A stretch of DNA of 64,000 nt. Origin: Rummeliibacillus sp044763875. GTDB taxonomy: Bacteria > Bacillota > Bacilli > Bacillales_A > Planococcaceae. The notes beneath the pieces were generated by a model, which was not told where the DNA came from, did no database searches, and saw only the letters and a list, made by a program, of their open reading frames with translations. The stretch spans positions 372,001-436,000 of the forward strand of contig NZ_JBIWGZ010000002.1 in the NCBI RefSeq assembly GCF_044763875.1, read 5' to 3'. Shown here in pieces: positions 1 to 9,364 of this stretch. The first letter of the stretch is position 1; every line of letters begins with the position of its first letter. The position numbers and the translations under genes were made by a program.

Positions 1-1807
1 ACGGATACAACATTTCTGTAATCTCTTTTTTCGTTTTGCCAACTAAATCGGGAACACGAACTTTTTCAATATCTCCCCAACGATATTGTTTTTCTATCTG
101 ATCTTTACGATCCGTTATCCCTACAATCGGATGAATATCTTCAATAATTTGCCCAACAATTGGGGCCGCAATGACACCACCAAATTGAGAACCATGCTTT
201 GGATTATCGATAGCAACATAAACCACAATTTTCGGGTCATCTGCTGGTGCAAAGCCGATAAAGGATACGATATATTCTCCATCTTTATAGCGCCCATTTT
301 CCGCTTTTTGTGCAGTCCCTGTTTTTCCGCCAATTCTCAAATGATCTCTATAAGCACTTCTTCCTGATCCATTCGCAACAACAGATTCTAGAGCTGCTCG
401 GACCTTCGCAGATGTTTCCGGACGAATAACTTGGCCTTTTTGAGTAGGCTCATATGACTTAAGAACTTTACCATTTTCACTATTAATAATGTTTTTGACG
501 ATATAAGGCGTCATTAGTTTTCCACCATTAACAGCTGCAGAAACCGCCTGTACTTGTTGTATAGGTGTAACGGATATTCCTTGGCCAAATGAGGTCGTCG
601 CATGTTCAACAGGACCATAGTTCTTGGGTGAAAATAGAATACCTGTTGATTCCCCAGCCATATTAGAGCCTGTCACCTGTCCAAATCCAAAGTCACGGAT
701 ATACTGTTGAAGTTTAGTTGGTCCAACACGTCTTCCTAATTCGATAAACCCTGGGTTACAAGAGTTTTCAACAACTTCAAGGAATGTTTCTTGACCATGC
801 CCCGATCGTTTCCAACAACGTAGCTTCGCCCCTTCTACCATGGCATAACCTGGATCATAAAATTGATCGTTTTTCAAATCAACTACATTTTCTTCTAACG
901 CTGCACTTAATGTTATGATTTTAAATGTAGATCCAGGTTCATATGTCATCCAAACAGGTAAATTTCGATTATAAATCTTCGAATCTACTTTTTGGTACTC
1001 GGCTGGATTATATGTAGGAAATGAAGCTAATCCTAGTATCTCTCCAGTGTTAGGATTCATAGCAATTCCAATTGCTTGATCCGCTTCATACTTTTCCATT
1101 GCTTGAGACAATTCTCTCTCAATAACCTTTTGAACATCCATATCGATAGTCAACTCTAACGATGCACCATCTTGCCCTTCCCTCCACCCATCTTCTACGT
1201 GGGGTAAATTAGCACCTTTGGCATCTGTAAATAAACGAATAGCTGATTCCTTACCTAATAAGAGATCATTATATTGATATTCTAACCCTGCTAGTCCTTG
1301 CATGTCACTACCAGTAAATCCTAATAATCTAGAAAGTAATTCGCCATACGGATAATCTCTAATATAATCTAAACCCGTATACAGACCTGGAATTTGTAGC
1401 TGTTGTATCTTCTCCGCTATTTCATAAGAAATATTCTTGCCTTCTGGCGCAATTTTTACGATGAAACCCGGTTTCTTTAGTTTTTCTTCTAAATCTTTTT
1501 CGTCCATTTGTAATATTGGTGCCAATTGTGCTGCAACTTTTTCAGGTTCTTTATTTTGAGCAGGCATAAAATATAGTGTAGGCGCCAATTTATTCCCCAC
1601 TAAAAGTTTACCATTTCGATCAGTAATATCGCCTCGTAAACTCTTCATTGGCACTTCACGGTCCCAATTCTCTTCCGCCTTTTTTGTTAAAAACTCATGT
1701 TGTATAAATTGAACGACAATCAATTTTCCAATAAGCAAAAAACCTAAACAGATAAAAATCATCAACACAAATTTTAATCTCACACTTGCTTGTTTAGTTA
1801 CCCACAT
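1..1807 (-). CDS. spoVD: Stage V sporulation protein D (class B PBP), 3' end outside window
   Basis: Transpeptidase that cross-links spore cortex peptidoglycan; membrane-anchored on the outer forespore membrane in relatives. About 602 codons are visible and the C-terminus runs off the left edge. An N-terminal membrane segment follows a short basic start. The acyl-enzyme motif STFK is near residue 293, followed by SCN and KTGT (314-325 in the DNA). Just before the edge, a stretch reading VPDLVGK looks like the start of a C-terminal PASTA domain, which SpoVD carries. It lies downstream of pbpB, as in the B. subtilis dcw cluster. The start is not certain: a GTG lies in frame five codons upstream and the AAGGTG ribosome site is distant from the ATG. 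The SpoVD rather than vegetative PBP assignment rests on gene order and the PASTA remnant. Confidence 0.9.
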   Translation of the reverse strand, partial: MWVTKQASVRLKFVLMIFICLGFLLIGKLIVVQFIQHEFLTKKAEENWDREVPMKSLRGDITDRNGKLLVGNKLAPTLYFMPAQNKEPEKVAAQLAPILQMDEKDLEEKLKKPGFIVKIAPEGKNISYEIAEKIQQLQIPGLYTGLDYIRDYPYGELLSRLLGFTGSDMQGLAGLEYQYNDLLLGKESAIRLFTDAKGANLPHVEDGWREGQDGASLELTIDMDVQKVIERELSQAMEKYEADQAIGIAMNPNTGEILGLASFPTYNPAEYQKVDSKIYNRNLPVWMTYEPGSTFKIITLSAALEENVVDLKNDQFYDPGYAMVEGAKLRCWKRSGHGQETFLEVVENSCNPGFIELGRRVGPTKLQQYIRDFGFGQVTGSNMAGESTGILFSPKNYGPVEHATTSFGQGISVTPIQQVQAVSAAVNGGKLMTPYIVKNIINSENGKVLKSYEPTQKGQVIRPETSAKVRAALESVVANGSGRSAYRDHLRIGGKTGTAQKAENGRYKDGEYIVSFIGFAPADDPKIVVYVAIDNPKHGSQFGGVIAAPIVGQIIEDIHPIVGITDRKDQIEKQYRWGDIEKVRVPDLVGKTKKEITEMLYP

Positions 1808-1889
1808 TGTTCGACAAATCACACCTTTTTACATTCAAAATATGATTGTAAAAAGGTGACTATGCTTTATCTAAAATTTTCTTTTGAAA

Positions 1890-4043
1890 CTATTTATATT
1901 GTTGTTGTGGTTTTTCCAATGTTAATACTATTTTTTTATTCCCATCATATACTGTACCTGGTTTTATATTTTGCTTTTGTACGTATCCATCACCGTTTAC
2001 GTCGATCTCAATACCCGATAAAGATTGGTACGTTAATATATCACGCAATGACCACCCTTTAAAATCTGGAATTTGTATATTACCTGATGTTTTGATAAAC
2101 GCATGATTTGTTGCGAATACTGATTGTCCTTTTTTCGGATATTGATCCGTTATTTTACCTTTAGATCCAATACGAATTGTTTGGATATTTTTGGATTCTA
2201 GATTTGTAATGACGTTGTCCGATTCTTGTCCTACAACATCTTCCATTAAAATAGCTTTTTCAGTAGTAGACTTGGATGGCTTGATGTTCAAATATTTTAA
2301 ACTACTATCCATTACTGTATTAAATATTTTTGACGTCGGCTCTGATCCTACTTCTGTTACACCTAAATGTGGCTTTTCCACTGCAACATACATGATTAAC
2401 TTTGGATCTTTGGCAGGAGCCATACCTAAAAATGAATATAGGAAATTATTCGTCCCCCAATAGTAGCCTCCATTTGGTTTAGGAATTTGTGCCGTACCTG
2501 TTTTACCTGCTACTTCGTATTCCTTACTTGCAAATTTTTGTGCTGTACCTTTTTCTGAAGTAACGGTTGTTGCTAACGTATCCCTTACTTGCTTAGCTGT
2601 TTCCGCTGAAATAGGATTTCCCTTTACAACCGGCTTATGTTCTTTAACAATTTTACCTGTGTTCGGGTCAACAACTTTATCAATTACATAAGGTTGCATC
2701 ATTTTACCGTTATTAGCAATTGCCGTTTCTGCCTGAATTAATTGAATTGGTGTCACTGTAGATCCTTGACCATACGTAGTTGTTACTCGGTTAATTGGAT
2801 ATTCATCTAAAATCTTCCCTGTTGCTTCGTTTGGTAAATCAATACCTGTTTTTTGGCCGAAGCCAAATTTTTTCATGTATTGAATGAATGTATCATCACC
2901 AATTTTTTTCAACAGGTTTGCCATCCCAACGTTTGAGGAACGTTGAATCCCTTCTAAATATGTAATTCTACCCCATCCTACTTGGTTAGCATCTCGAATC
3001 GTACGATCGTACACTGTATATTGACCCGATTGGAACGTGTCATTCGGATTCCATTTACCTTCTTGAATTGCAGTTGCAAGTGTAAATGTCTTCATCGTCG
3101 AACCTGGTTCAATAGTTGTTTCAGTCATTTTGTTAATCCAACTGTTATCTAACCCTTCACCCGTCTGAGGATTAAATGTTGGACGTTGAGAGACTGCTAA
3201 TATTTCACCTGTTTTAGGGTCTGCTACAACAGCAACCATTGATTCCGGATTATATTGCTTATACACCTTGCTCATAGAATCTTCTAAGAAATTTTGAATT
3301 GTCTTATCAATCGTTAGATAAACATTATCGCCATCTTTTGCAGGTTGGATCATTTCCTTACTATTCGGCAATAGATATCCAAATAAGTCACTTTTATACT
3401 GTACGTTACCATTCACACCTGAAAGTTCTTTATTATAAATAGCTTCTAAACCCATTTTCCCTACTGTAGGAGCTTGCGGATCTTCATCATTTTTCTTTCC
3501 TGCTATACCAATTAAGTTAGATGCAAAAGTTCCGTTAGGGTAAAATCGCTTTTTATCTTCCATGAAAATAATTCCTGGAAGGTGCTCTTTTTCAATTTCT
3601 TTCATAGTTGCATGACTAATATCACGACCTGCTGCCCCAAACTCTACTTGATAAGTGTCCTTTTTTTCTGGGGTTAGCCTTTTATATATTTCATCTTCAT
3701 CCATATCAATATATTTTGCTAATACTGCAGCTGTTTTTTTAGGATTTTCAACATGCATCACTTTATTCGTTCCTTTAGATGCTTTGGGATTAACAACAGC
3801 AACTAAGCGGTAGCTAATAGCATCTTTAGCGATTACTTGCCCTTGTCTATCTAAAATATTCCCTCGATCTGCTGTAATTGTTTTTGTTTTTTCGTATCTG
3901 GCAGTTGCTTTTGCAGCCAACTTCTGTCCTTCTGCTTGTCCTGTTACTTGAATATAGAAAATTCTAAAAAACATTAAAAAAAATAGGAGCCCATAGATGA
4001 TTAGCATCGTGGAGGCTCCCCATTGAAACTTACTCTTTTTCAT
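1890..4043 (-). CDS. pbpB: Penicillin-binding protein 2B, division transpeptidase
   Basis: Class B PBP that cross-links septal peptidoglycan with FtsW and the FtsL/DivIB/DivIC complex. The 717 residues show a membrane anchor at about 12-32, a PBP dimer domain, then a transpeptidase domain with STMK at 315-318, SSN at 369-371 and KTGT at 514-517. Two PASTA-like repeats fill about 600-715. Length and architecture match B. subtilis PBP2B. Its ATG overlaps the ftsL stop in an ATGA junction, so the two are translationally coupled. spoVD follows about 80 bases downstream. Nothing is missing from the active site. Confidence 0.95.
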   Translation of the reverse strand: MKKSKFQWGASTMLIIYGLLFFLMFFRIFYIQVTGQAEGQKLAAKATARYEKTKTITADRGNILDRQGQVIAKDAISYRLVAVVNPKASKGTNKVMHVENPKKTAAVLAKYIDMDEDEIYKRLTPEKKDTYQVEFGAAGRDISHATMKEIEKEHLPGIIFMEDKKRFYPNGTFASNLIGIAGKKNDEDPQAPTVGKMGLEAIYNKELSGVNGNVQYKSDLFGYLLPNSKEMIQPAKDGDNVYLTIDKTIQNFLEDSMSKVYKQYNPESMVAVVADPKTGEILAVSQRPTFNPQTGEGLDNSWINKMTETTIEPGSTMKTFTLATAIQEGKWNPNDTFQSGQYTVYDRTIRDANQVGWGRITYLEGIQRSSNVGMANLLKKIGDDTFIQYMKKFGFGQKTGIDLPNEATGKILDEYPINRVTTTYGQGSTVTPIQLIQAETAIANNGKMMQPYVIDKVVDPNTGKIVKEHKPVVKGNPISAETAKQVRDTLATTVTSEKGTAQKFASKEYEVAGKTGTAQIPKPNGGYYWGTNNFLYSFLGMAPAKDPKLIMYVAVEKPHLGVTEVGSEPTSKIFNTVMDSSLKYLNIKPSKSTTEKAILMEDVVGQESDNVITNLESKNIQTIRIGSKGKITDQYPKKGQSVFATNHAFIKTSGNIQIPDFKGWSLRDILTYQSLSGIEIDVNGDGYVQKQNIKPGTVYDGNKKIVLTLEKPQQQYK

Positions 4044-4411
4044 TGTCCTGACACTACTTTCACGTTATTTTCGTTGAGTTTTAAGCCCAAAGCTTTCGCT
4101 TTTTTCCAAATACGATCATATGTTGAAAGTTCACTTACTTCCATAGACAATTCTGAGTTTTGTTTTTTCACTTCATCTATACTCATTTCAGTCTTTTGAA
4201 TTTCAACTGAAGTGCTATTGATCGAAGATTGAATGTTTAAATTCATTACAGCAATCACCGCAATCGCTGCAACCATTGCAATCATCAGAACTTTTTCTGT
4301 TTTTGTAATTATACTCTTGAAAGGTTTTTTCGCAGGTTTCGGGACTAGCCCTTCAGGAGCAACTGGTTGCTGAATATATATATGATGTTCCTTCTGATCA
4401 AGTAGTGCCAT
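4040..4411 (-). CDS. ftsL: Cell division protein FtsL
   Basis: Small bitopic membrane protein that links DivIB and DivIC to the septal synthase. The 123-residue product has a basic cytoplasmic tail, one membrane span at roughly residues 40-60, and an extracellular heptad-like coiled-coil segment (about 65-105). Sequence is poorly conserved in this family, so the call leans on size, topology and position between rsmH and pbpB. It overlaps pbpB by four bases and starts 15 bases after rsmH, placing it firmly in the dcw operon. Confidence 0.9.
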   Translation of the reverse strand: MALLDQKEHHIYIQQPVAPEGLVPKPAKKPFKSIITKTEKVLMIAMVAAIAVIAVMNLNIQSSINSTSVEIQKTEMSIDEVKKQNSELSMEVSELSTYDRIWKKAKALGLKLNENNVKVVSGQ

Positions 4412-4425
4412 GTTATCAACTCCTC

Positions 4426-5364
4426 TTAGTCTTTGATTCTTTCAGCAATGCGTAGTTTTGCAGATCGTGCACGGTTATTTACTTCGAGTTCTTCATCTGT
4501 TGGTAATATCGGTTTTCTTGTGATAAGTTTAATAGCTGGTGCTAATTCTGCTGGAACTACAGGTAAGCCAGGTGGTAATTCAGGTAATGATGAAGCTTCT
4601 TTGAAAATTGTTTTACATAAGCGATCTTCAAGAGAATGGAATGTAATGACACTTACTCGTCCACCCACATTAATCACATCAATCGCTTGTTGTAAAGAAT
4701 CTTCAGCTGCTCCTAACTCATCATTAACAGCAATACGAATTGCTTGGAAAACACGTTTTGCAGGATGTCCCCCTTTGCGTCTTGCTGCTGCTGGAATTCC
4801 TTCCTTGATTAGATCTACTAATTCACCTGTTGTACGAATTGGCTCTTTTTCTCGTGCCTCTTCAATTTTACGTGCAATTTGTTTTGAAAATTTCTCTTCT
4901 CCATAACGGTAAAAAATTCTAACTAAATCGTTGTAATCCCACTCGTTGACAACATGATAGGCAGTAAGTTCTGCTGTTGTGTCCATTCGCATATCAAGTG
5001 GTGCATCTTGATGATAACTAAAACCTCTTTCAGCATTATCAAGCTGTGGTGACGAAACCCCCAAATCGTATAAAACTCCATCTACTTTAGAAATCCCTAA
5101 ATTGGCTAGTTCTTCTTTCAAATAGCGAAAGTTTGAATGGACAAACGTTACACGATCGATATAAGGAGCTAAACGAACTTTTGCGTTGTCAATTGCAGTT
5201 AAATCTTGATCAAAACAGATGAGGCGTCCTTCATTAGATAATTGGCTAACGAGGTACTCGCTATGTCCTGCACCGCCTAAAGTACAGTCCACATAAATAC
5301 CGTCAGGACGAATGTTCAATCCATCAACGGTTTCTTTCAGTAATACGGTCGTATGATTGAACAA
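4426..5364 (-). CDS. rsmH: 16S rRNA m4C1402 methyltransferase RsmH (MraW)
   Basis: S-adenosylmethionine-dependent enzyme that N4-methylates C1402 in the ribosomal P site. The 312 residues begin with the typical HTTVLLKETVDGL and contain the SAM-binding region around VDCTLGGAGHS (residues 26-36), the LYDLGVSSPQ motif and the RVSVITFHSLEDR motif. Length is normal. It is the second gene of the dcw operon, 21 bases downstream of mraZ. A 157-codon antisense frame inside it is a shadow of the composition, not a gene. Confidence 0.97.
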   Translation of the reverse strand: MFNHTTVLLKETVDGLNIRPDGIYVDCTLGGAGHSEYLVSQLSNEGRLICFDQDLTAIDNAKVRLAPYIDRVTFVHSNFRYLKEELANLGISKVDGVLYDLGVSSPQLDNAERGFSYHQDAPLDMRMDTTAELTAYHVVNEWDYNDLVRIFYRYGEEKFSKQIARKIEEAREKEPIRTTGELVDLIKEGIPAAARRKGGHPAKRVFQAIRIAVNDELGAAEDSLQQAIDVINVGGRVSVITFHSLEDRLCKTIFKEASSLPELPPGLPVVPAELAPAIKLITRKPILPTDEELEVNNRARSAKLRIAERIKD

Positions 5365-5385
5365 CTGAAATCCTCCTCTTTGTTG

Positions 5386-5817
5386 TTATATATCAAAGTC
5401 AATCATATTCTCAGCAATCTCGTTAAACGAATCCTCAGATTCTGCAAAGTATGCTTGCCAAGATTGCTGTGCCCAAATCTCAATTCTGTTGGACACGCCG
5501 AGAATGACGCATTCTTTTTCTACATGGGCATATGAGAGTAAATTCATGGGAATGTTAATACGGCCTTGCTTATCGATTTCTACCTCTGTTGCGCCTGAAA
5601 AGAAGAATCGCGTAAATGCACGTGCATCCTTTTTCGTAACAGGCAACTTTTTCAACTTTTCTTCGAGTTTCCTCCACTCTTCAATAGGATACCCAAACAA
5701 ACATTGATCCAATCCTCGAGTGATGACAAAACCTTCTGCGAAGTGTTCTCTAAATTTTGCTGGTATGATTAAGCGGCCTTTTGCATCAATGTTATGTTGA
5801 TATTCCCCCATGAACAT
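5386..5817 (-). CDS. mraZ: Transcriptional regulator MraZ
   Basis: DNA-binding protein of the AbrB-like double-psi barrel type; MraZ rings bind repeats upstream of their own operon and tune dcw expression. The product is 143 residues and starts MFMGEYQHNIDAKGR, the family's conserved N-terminus; a second DxxGR repeat (IDKQGRINI) lies in the C-terminal half. I use the ATG behind GGGGTGAG rather than an in-frame start 15 codons further upstream, which has no family similarity. It is the first gene of the dcw operon and faces three 10-bp spaced GTGG repeats just upstream. Confidence 0.95.
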   Translation of the reverse strand: MFMGEYQHNIDAKGRLIIPAKFREHFAEGFVITRGLDQCLFGYPIEEWRKLEEKLKKLPVTKKDARAFTRFFFSGATEVEIDKQGRINIPMNLLSYAHVEKECVILGVSNRIEIWAQQSWQAYFAESEDSFNEIAENMIDFDI

Positions 5818-5848
5818 GGTACTCACCCCACTATATGAAAATAGATTA

Positions 5849-5872
5849 CCACATTCCCCCACATTCCACCAC
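5849..5872 (-). promoter_or_regulatory. Putative MraZ operator (three GTGG repeats)
   Basis: On the minus strand GTGG occurs three times with an exact 10-bp period (5869-5872, 5859-5862, 5849-5852), once per helical turn, 32 bases before the mraZ start. MraZ proteins are known to bind tandem TGGG/GTGG-type repeats of this spacing in front of mraZ. A TATAAT lies just upstream (minus strand, 5897-5902), but its -35 partner is weak, so the promoter itself is uncertain. Confidence 0.6.
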
Positions 5873-6038
5873 TAATTCATAAACAATTCAAAGTCAAATT
5901 ATAAAAATGTGTAATTTGTACTTAAAATCTTATTCATGTTTACATTTTCAAATACTAATAGATAATTTATGCCATGAGCTCACATTATGTAGATTCTCTT
6001 TTTCTATATAACGAATCACACATTACTTTTCTCACAAA

Positions 6039-6067
6039 AAAAGGTTATCTCAGTGAGATAACCTTTT
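6039..6067 (-). terminator. Rho-independent terminator downstream of bshC
   Basis: Perfect 12-bp stem GGTTATCTC/GAGATAACC with A/T flanks and a three-base loop. The U-tract lies on the minus-strand transcript, so it ends bshC transcription. It sits over 300 bases beyond the bshC stop because a repeat copy lies between them. Confidence 0.75.
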
Positions 6068-6135
6068 GATTTTTGTTATGTTTTGTATTACACAATGGTT
6101 TTATTTAACAATACTGTCGATATTTCATCAGTTTC

Positions 6136-6330
6136 GCTACAGGAGGACGCTTTCCGGCAGGACTATGAATAGACCTCTCTGAATTAACATCGCACGAAGG
6201 AAATGCGAATGCATTTTCGAGGACTCGCCATCTTCCGCTACATATACAATATTCTAATAGATATGGCGTATAACAATGGCACCCATTTAATTTTCGTACT
6301 TTTTATCAAATCTTTGAATTATGAAATTGA
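6136..6330 (+). repeat. Dispersed repeat, copy A (195 bp)
   Basis: Shares with copy B (15326-15520) the left edge GCTACAG, the internal CATCTTCCGCTAC and ACAATATTCTAATAGATAT, and the right edge GAATTATGAAATTGA. The two units have exactly the same length. Its core matches copy C (near 56.6 kb) in inverted orientation, including a 21-base identity at 6207-6227. No coding potential and no transposase. Confidence 0.75.
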
Positions 6331-6378
6331 TTCACTTAAAAATCCTTCAAAATTAATTCTCTTTTACTACTCGGGGCG

Positions 6379-7995
6379 TTACAAAAAGATTACATTATGC
6401 TTTCCATTTATTGAGAATGGTAATTCCATCATATCTTTTACTAGGTCTTCACCATATTCGTTTATAAACTGGAATGGATTGAATGTTCTTTCTTGTAAAC
6501 CACCGCCCGGTAGTATGCGATCTTCAATCGTACGATATTTTCTTAACTCTACATCATGTTTGAACAAGATTTCTTGTTCAATCTTACGCATTAGAAAGTC
6601 AAGTTGTGATTCATGGATTGATAAGTTTTTATCAACTAATTTTTCCAAATGGATATTGTTTTTACTTAAATGATCTTGTAATCCATCATATTGCGATTGC
6701 AGTAATTGTTTGGTTTGTTCAAGTACTTCTTTTGCACCGGCATCATATACTTCATTTTCAAACGAAGATTTTAAAGCGGCAGTTTTTCCTGCAATGGCGT
6801 CAGCTACAGAAATTTGCAATTCATCAAGTATCGGCTGTACTTGTCGATCTACAATTGTCATATTCATGCGAGGTACAAAAACTGGCACTTTCATATTTAA
6901 TGTTTCGAATGCATCTTTTAGAGTAGACCAATATGCTAGTTCACCAGGACCCCCGACAAATGCAAGCACAGGGAATACCATATCTTGCATTAATGGTCGA
7001 GTGACAACATTATTACTTAAACACGTTGGATTTTCTTTTGCTAGTTTCAACATTTCACTTTTTGTAAATTGAACATTTGCCATATGATTGATAAATTTAC
7101 CATCATGGCGCTCTAATAAGAAACGTTCACCATCTTTTACATAGAAAAGATTAGCAGCTTCTTTAGTCGCACCGATTGGAGTACCATATCCGAATTCAGC
7201 TAGATCTGCTTCTCGAATTGTTACGACATCTGCAATTGTTTCTGAAAGTTGAACTAGTTTTTCAAAATAAGGCGCTTCATATTCACGTAATTTCGGATCA
7301 GAAGCATCGATAAATAATAAACCCTCTTCTTTAAACAACCCATTCATTAATTGTACAAAGAAATCTGTGTATGTTGTACTCTTTTGTAGAATAGCGTCAA
7401 TGTTTGCTAATAGATTTTCGGTATAAGCTGTCTCACCATACTGCTTAAAAGTCTCGTTGATGAAATTGCGAGCCATTTCAACATCTAATGCTGTAGTAGA
7501 TGCCATCGTTTTCTTTTTCGAACGTTCACCATAAATATGTTTTTCTAAACGACCATTTACTGCTGTGAAGGTATGATTAATCTCATCAATATCATGATCT
7601 TCTCCAGCAATCCAGAATACAGGCACAACAGGTATTCCTAGATTTTCGCGTTGCTCTTTTGCTAACAAAATAACGGAAATTGCTTTATGAACAGAGTATA
7701 AAGGACCAGTTAGCAATCCAGATTGTTGACCTCCAACAATGACGACCGCATTATCTTCTAATTCTTGTAAATGTTCTTCTGCCTTACTCGAGATTTCAAA
7801 AGCCTCCATAAAGTCACGAATAATTGCCACTAATTGCCCACGACGAATAGGATGATTCTGTAAATCCTCTAAACGTTGTGAAAATGATTCTGTTCTATTT
7901 GGATAATGAAAAAATGATAATATAGACGATTTCTCCTTACGATAATCATCTAGTAAAGGATTCGTTATAGGAATCTCAATTTGCTCCAATTTCAT
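6379..7995 (-). CDS. bshC: Bacillithiol biosynthesis protein BshC
   Basis: Last step of bacillithiol synthesis: attachment of cysteine to glucosaminyl-malate (the 'putative cysteine ligase'). The product from the chosen ATG is 538 residues, the normal BshC length, starting MKLEQIEIPITNPLLDDY. It shows the family's N-terminal nucleotidyltransferase-like core (VIVGGQQSGLLTGP, then PVFWIAGEDHD) and the C-terminal coiled-coil segment. The start behind GAGGAG was preferred to an upstream in-frame codon that adds 16 residues. In B. subtilis the homologue yllA is also adjacent to mraZ. The strain therefore probably makes bacillithiol. Confidence 0.95.
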   Translation of the reverse strand: MKLEQIEIPITNPLLDDYRKEKSSILSFFHYPNRTESFSQRLEDLQNHPIRRGQLVAIIRDFMEAFEISSKAEEHLQELEDNAVVIVGGQQSGLLTGPLYSVHKAISVILLAKEQRENLGIPVVPVFWIAGEDHDIDEINHTFTAVNGRLEKHIYGERSKKKTMASTTALDVEMARNFINETFKQYGETAYTENLLANIDAILQKSTTYTDFFVQLMNGLFKEEGLLFIDASDPKLREYEAPYFEKLVQLSETIADVVTIREADLAEFGYGTPIGATKEAANLFYVKDGERFLLERHDGKFINHMANVQFTKSEMLKLAKENPTCLSNNVVTRPLMQDMVFPVLAFVGGPGELAYWSTLKDAFETLNMKVPVFVPRMNMTIVDRQVQPILDELQISVADAIAGKTAALKSSFENEVYDAGAKEVLEQTKQLLQSQYDGLQDHLSKNNIHLEKLVDKNLSIHESQLDFLMRKIEQEILFKHDVELRKYRTIEDRILPGGGLQERTFNPFQFINEYGEDLVKDMMELPFSINGKHNVIFL

Positions 7996-8072
7996 AACAT
8001 TGTAAACTCCTCTATGATAGTTAACTATATTGAAGTATAGCATTTACCTTGCGTATATATAAAAAAATACGC

Positions 8073-8462
8073 TCAAACGGATAGAAGAATAAATATTTTT
8101 TGAACGATTGCCGTAAGTAATACTGCAATATATGTACATGATAGAACTAAAAATAGAAAACGCCATATTTTACGAAATAAAGGCATTAACTCAATTTCTT
8201 TCTTTGTTCTCCATTCAATTACTGTAAACACTATTGCAATTAGTATTGCAATAATTAAGACCGTAAAACCTATATCAAAGGACCAAAAAAATTTTACAGT
8301 TTTAGGTATTGAAAAAAACAATATAATAGTTGTTATGTCTGCCGCTTTGCTAAAGTGATTCACTGATTTCTTGGTGAACTTTTTTAACATTAGATATAGT
8401 ATTCCTAAAATAAGAAACGGGCATAACACGAAAATATCCAATATAAAGGATAAAATCGCCAT
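8073..8462 (-). CDS. DUF3397 family membrane protein
   Basis: A 129-residue protein with four predicted membrane segments, beginning MAILSFILDIFVLCPF. Its start overlaps the panE stop by one base (TGATG), so it is translationally coupled to panE, and bshC follows 77 bases later. Small four-span proteins of the DUF3397 family commonly sit between panE and bshC in Bacillaceae. Function is unknown. The basic loop KKFTKK and the RRTK-like loop would face the cytoplasm. I trimmed 16 N-terminal codons that overlap panE. Confidence 0.75.
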   Translation of the reverse strand: MAILSFILDIFVLCPFLILGILYLMLKKFTKKSVNHFSKAADITTIILFFSIPKTVKFFWSFDIGFTVLIIAILIAIVFTVIEWRTKKEIELMPLFRKIWRFLFLVLSCTYIAVLLTAIVQKIFILLSV

Positions 8463-9364
8463 CAATTTCTTACACCACCTTCTTGCATCGCCTGTAATAA
8501 TGAATAACAAGTTGATAGCATGTGGACTGCATAGCCTCTTTCTTGAGCTAATTCTATGATGCCACCTATAATCGTATCAATCTCCATTATTCTTCCATTC
8601 AAATAATCCGCAAACATTGAAGAAGTATTTTGTGCGGTATTTTTACATACATTTGCTACATCCTCAAATGAAAGCTCAGATTTTTGTTCAGGAAAGGCGG
8701 TCATTACTTCTTGATATAATTGGTGCAGTATTTTTTCGCTAGATGGATACTCAATCAGCGCACCATTTTTCACTCTTAGTATAGTGGTTAGAGTATTCAC
8801 AAAGCAATTCAATAGTGCTTTTCGCAATAACATTTTACTGTAATCATTCATTAAAGCAACAGGAAACTCATTTGAGGCTAGTGATGAATACTTTTCAACA
8901 TTGGATTGTTGACCTCTGTAATTTGCTATTTTCAAAGCACCAATACCTCGATGTATTACACTGTGGTTATCAACTTTTTCAGCCCCAAATTCCACAGATC
9001 CCATTAAAATCGTATGCTGTTTAAGATTCTTTGCAAACTCTATATGTCGAATGCCATTTTGGATAAATAATAGCTCTGTATCCTCTGATAACTGATTAAA
9101 TAATGGGGTTAACTCATTAAGATGGTGATATTTCACTGCAATAATCCAGATGGCTTGTTGTTGTAAATCTCTAGCATTTGTACTCACAACAAATTTCCGA
9201 ACGCTTTTCTCACCATAACAATCCGTAAATGCTACTCCTTCATTTTGAATAGCTAATCGCTGTTTTTCTGAATGAACAAGCAATTCTACTGTATGTCCAA
9301 ATTGAGCGAAAGAATTAGCGATAACAAGTCCAACGGCTCCTCCACCAACGATAACAAAATGCAT
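8462..9364 (-). CDS. panE: 2-dehydropantoate 2-reductase
   Basis: NADPH-dependent reduction of ketopantoate to pantoate for coenzyme A synthesis. The 300-residue product begins MHFVIVGGGAVGLVIA, a Rossmann GxGxxG motif at its extreme N-terminus. The ketopantoate reductase C-terminal domain follows, with the lysine-containing segment LLRKALLNCFVNTLTTI. ATG after AGAGGT was chosen over an upstream GTG that abuts the ribosome site. It corresponds to ylbQ of B. subtilis, whose neighbours also include rsfA-like ylbO. A second panE elsewhere cannot be excluded, so its exact substrate is inferred. Confidence 0.85.
   Translation of the reverse strand: MHFVIVGGGAVGLVIANSFAQFGHTVELLVHSEKQRLAIQNEGVAFTDCYGEKSVRKFVVSTNARDLQQQAIWIIAVKYHHLNELTPLFNQLSEDTELLFIQNGIRHIEFAKNLKQHTILMGSVEFGAEKVDNHSVIHRGIGALKIANYRGQQSNVEKYSSLASNEFPVALMNDYSKMLLRKALLNCFVNTLTTILRVKNGALIEYPSSEKILHQLYQEVMTAFPEQKSELSFEDVANVCKNTAQNTSSMFADYLNGRIMEIDTIIGGIIELAQERGYAVHMLSTCYSLLQAMQEGGVRN

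Larger units (their letters stand above)
5873..6378. other. Intergenic region between mraZ and bshC
   Basis: No gene is supported here. It holds the upstream side of the mraZ control region, AT-rich sequence, a strong hairpin terminator and one copy of a dispersed 195-bp repeat. A 156-codon plus-strand frame starting inside the repeat and running antisense into bshC has no ribosome site and is rejected. Confidence 0.7.

Noticed and set aside
1790..2062. 90-codon plus-strand frame at the spoVD-pbpB junction
   Set aside because: Antisense to the spoVD start and pbpB end, low-complexity hydrophobic composition and no ribosome site.
4433..4906. 157-codon plus-strand frame opposite rsmH
   Set aside because: Antisense shadow of a strongly conserved gene, no ribosome site, Ser/Arg/Ile-rich composition typical of reverse translation.
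6203..6673. 156-codon plus-strand frame between mraZ and bshC
   Set aside because: Begins in a dispersed repeat and runs antisense into bshC; no ribosome site or recognisable domain.
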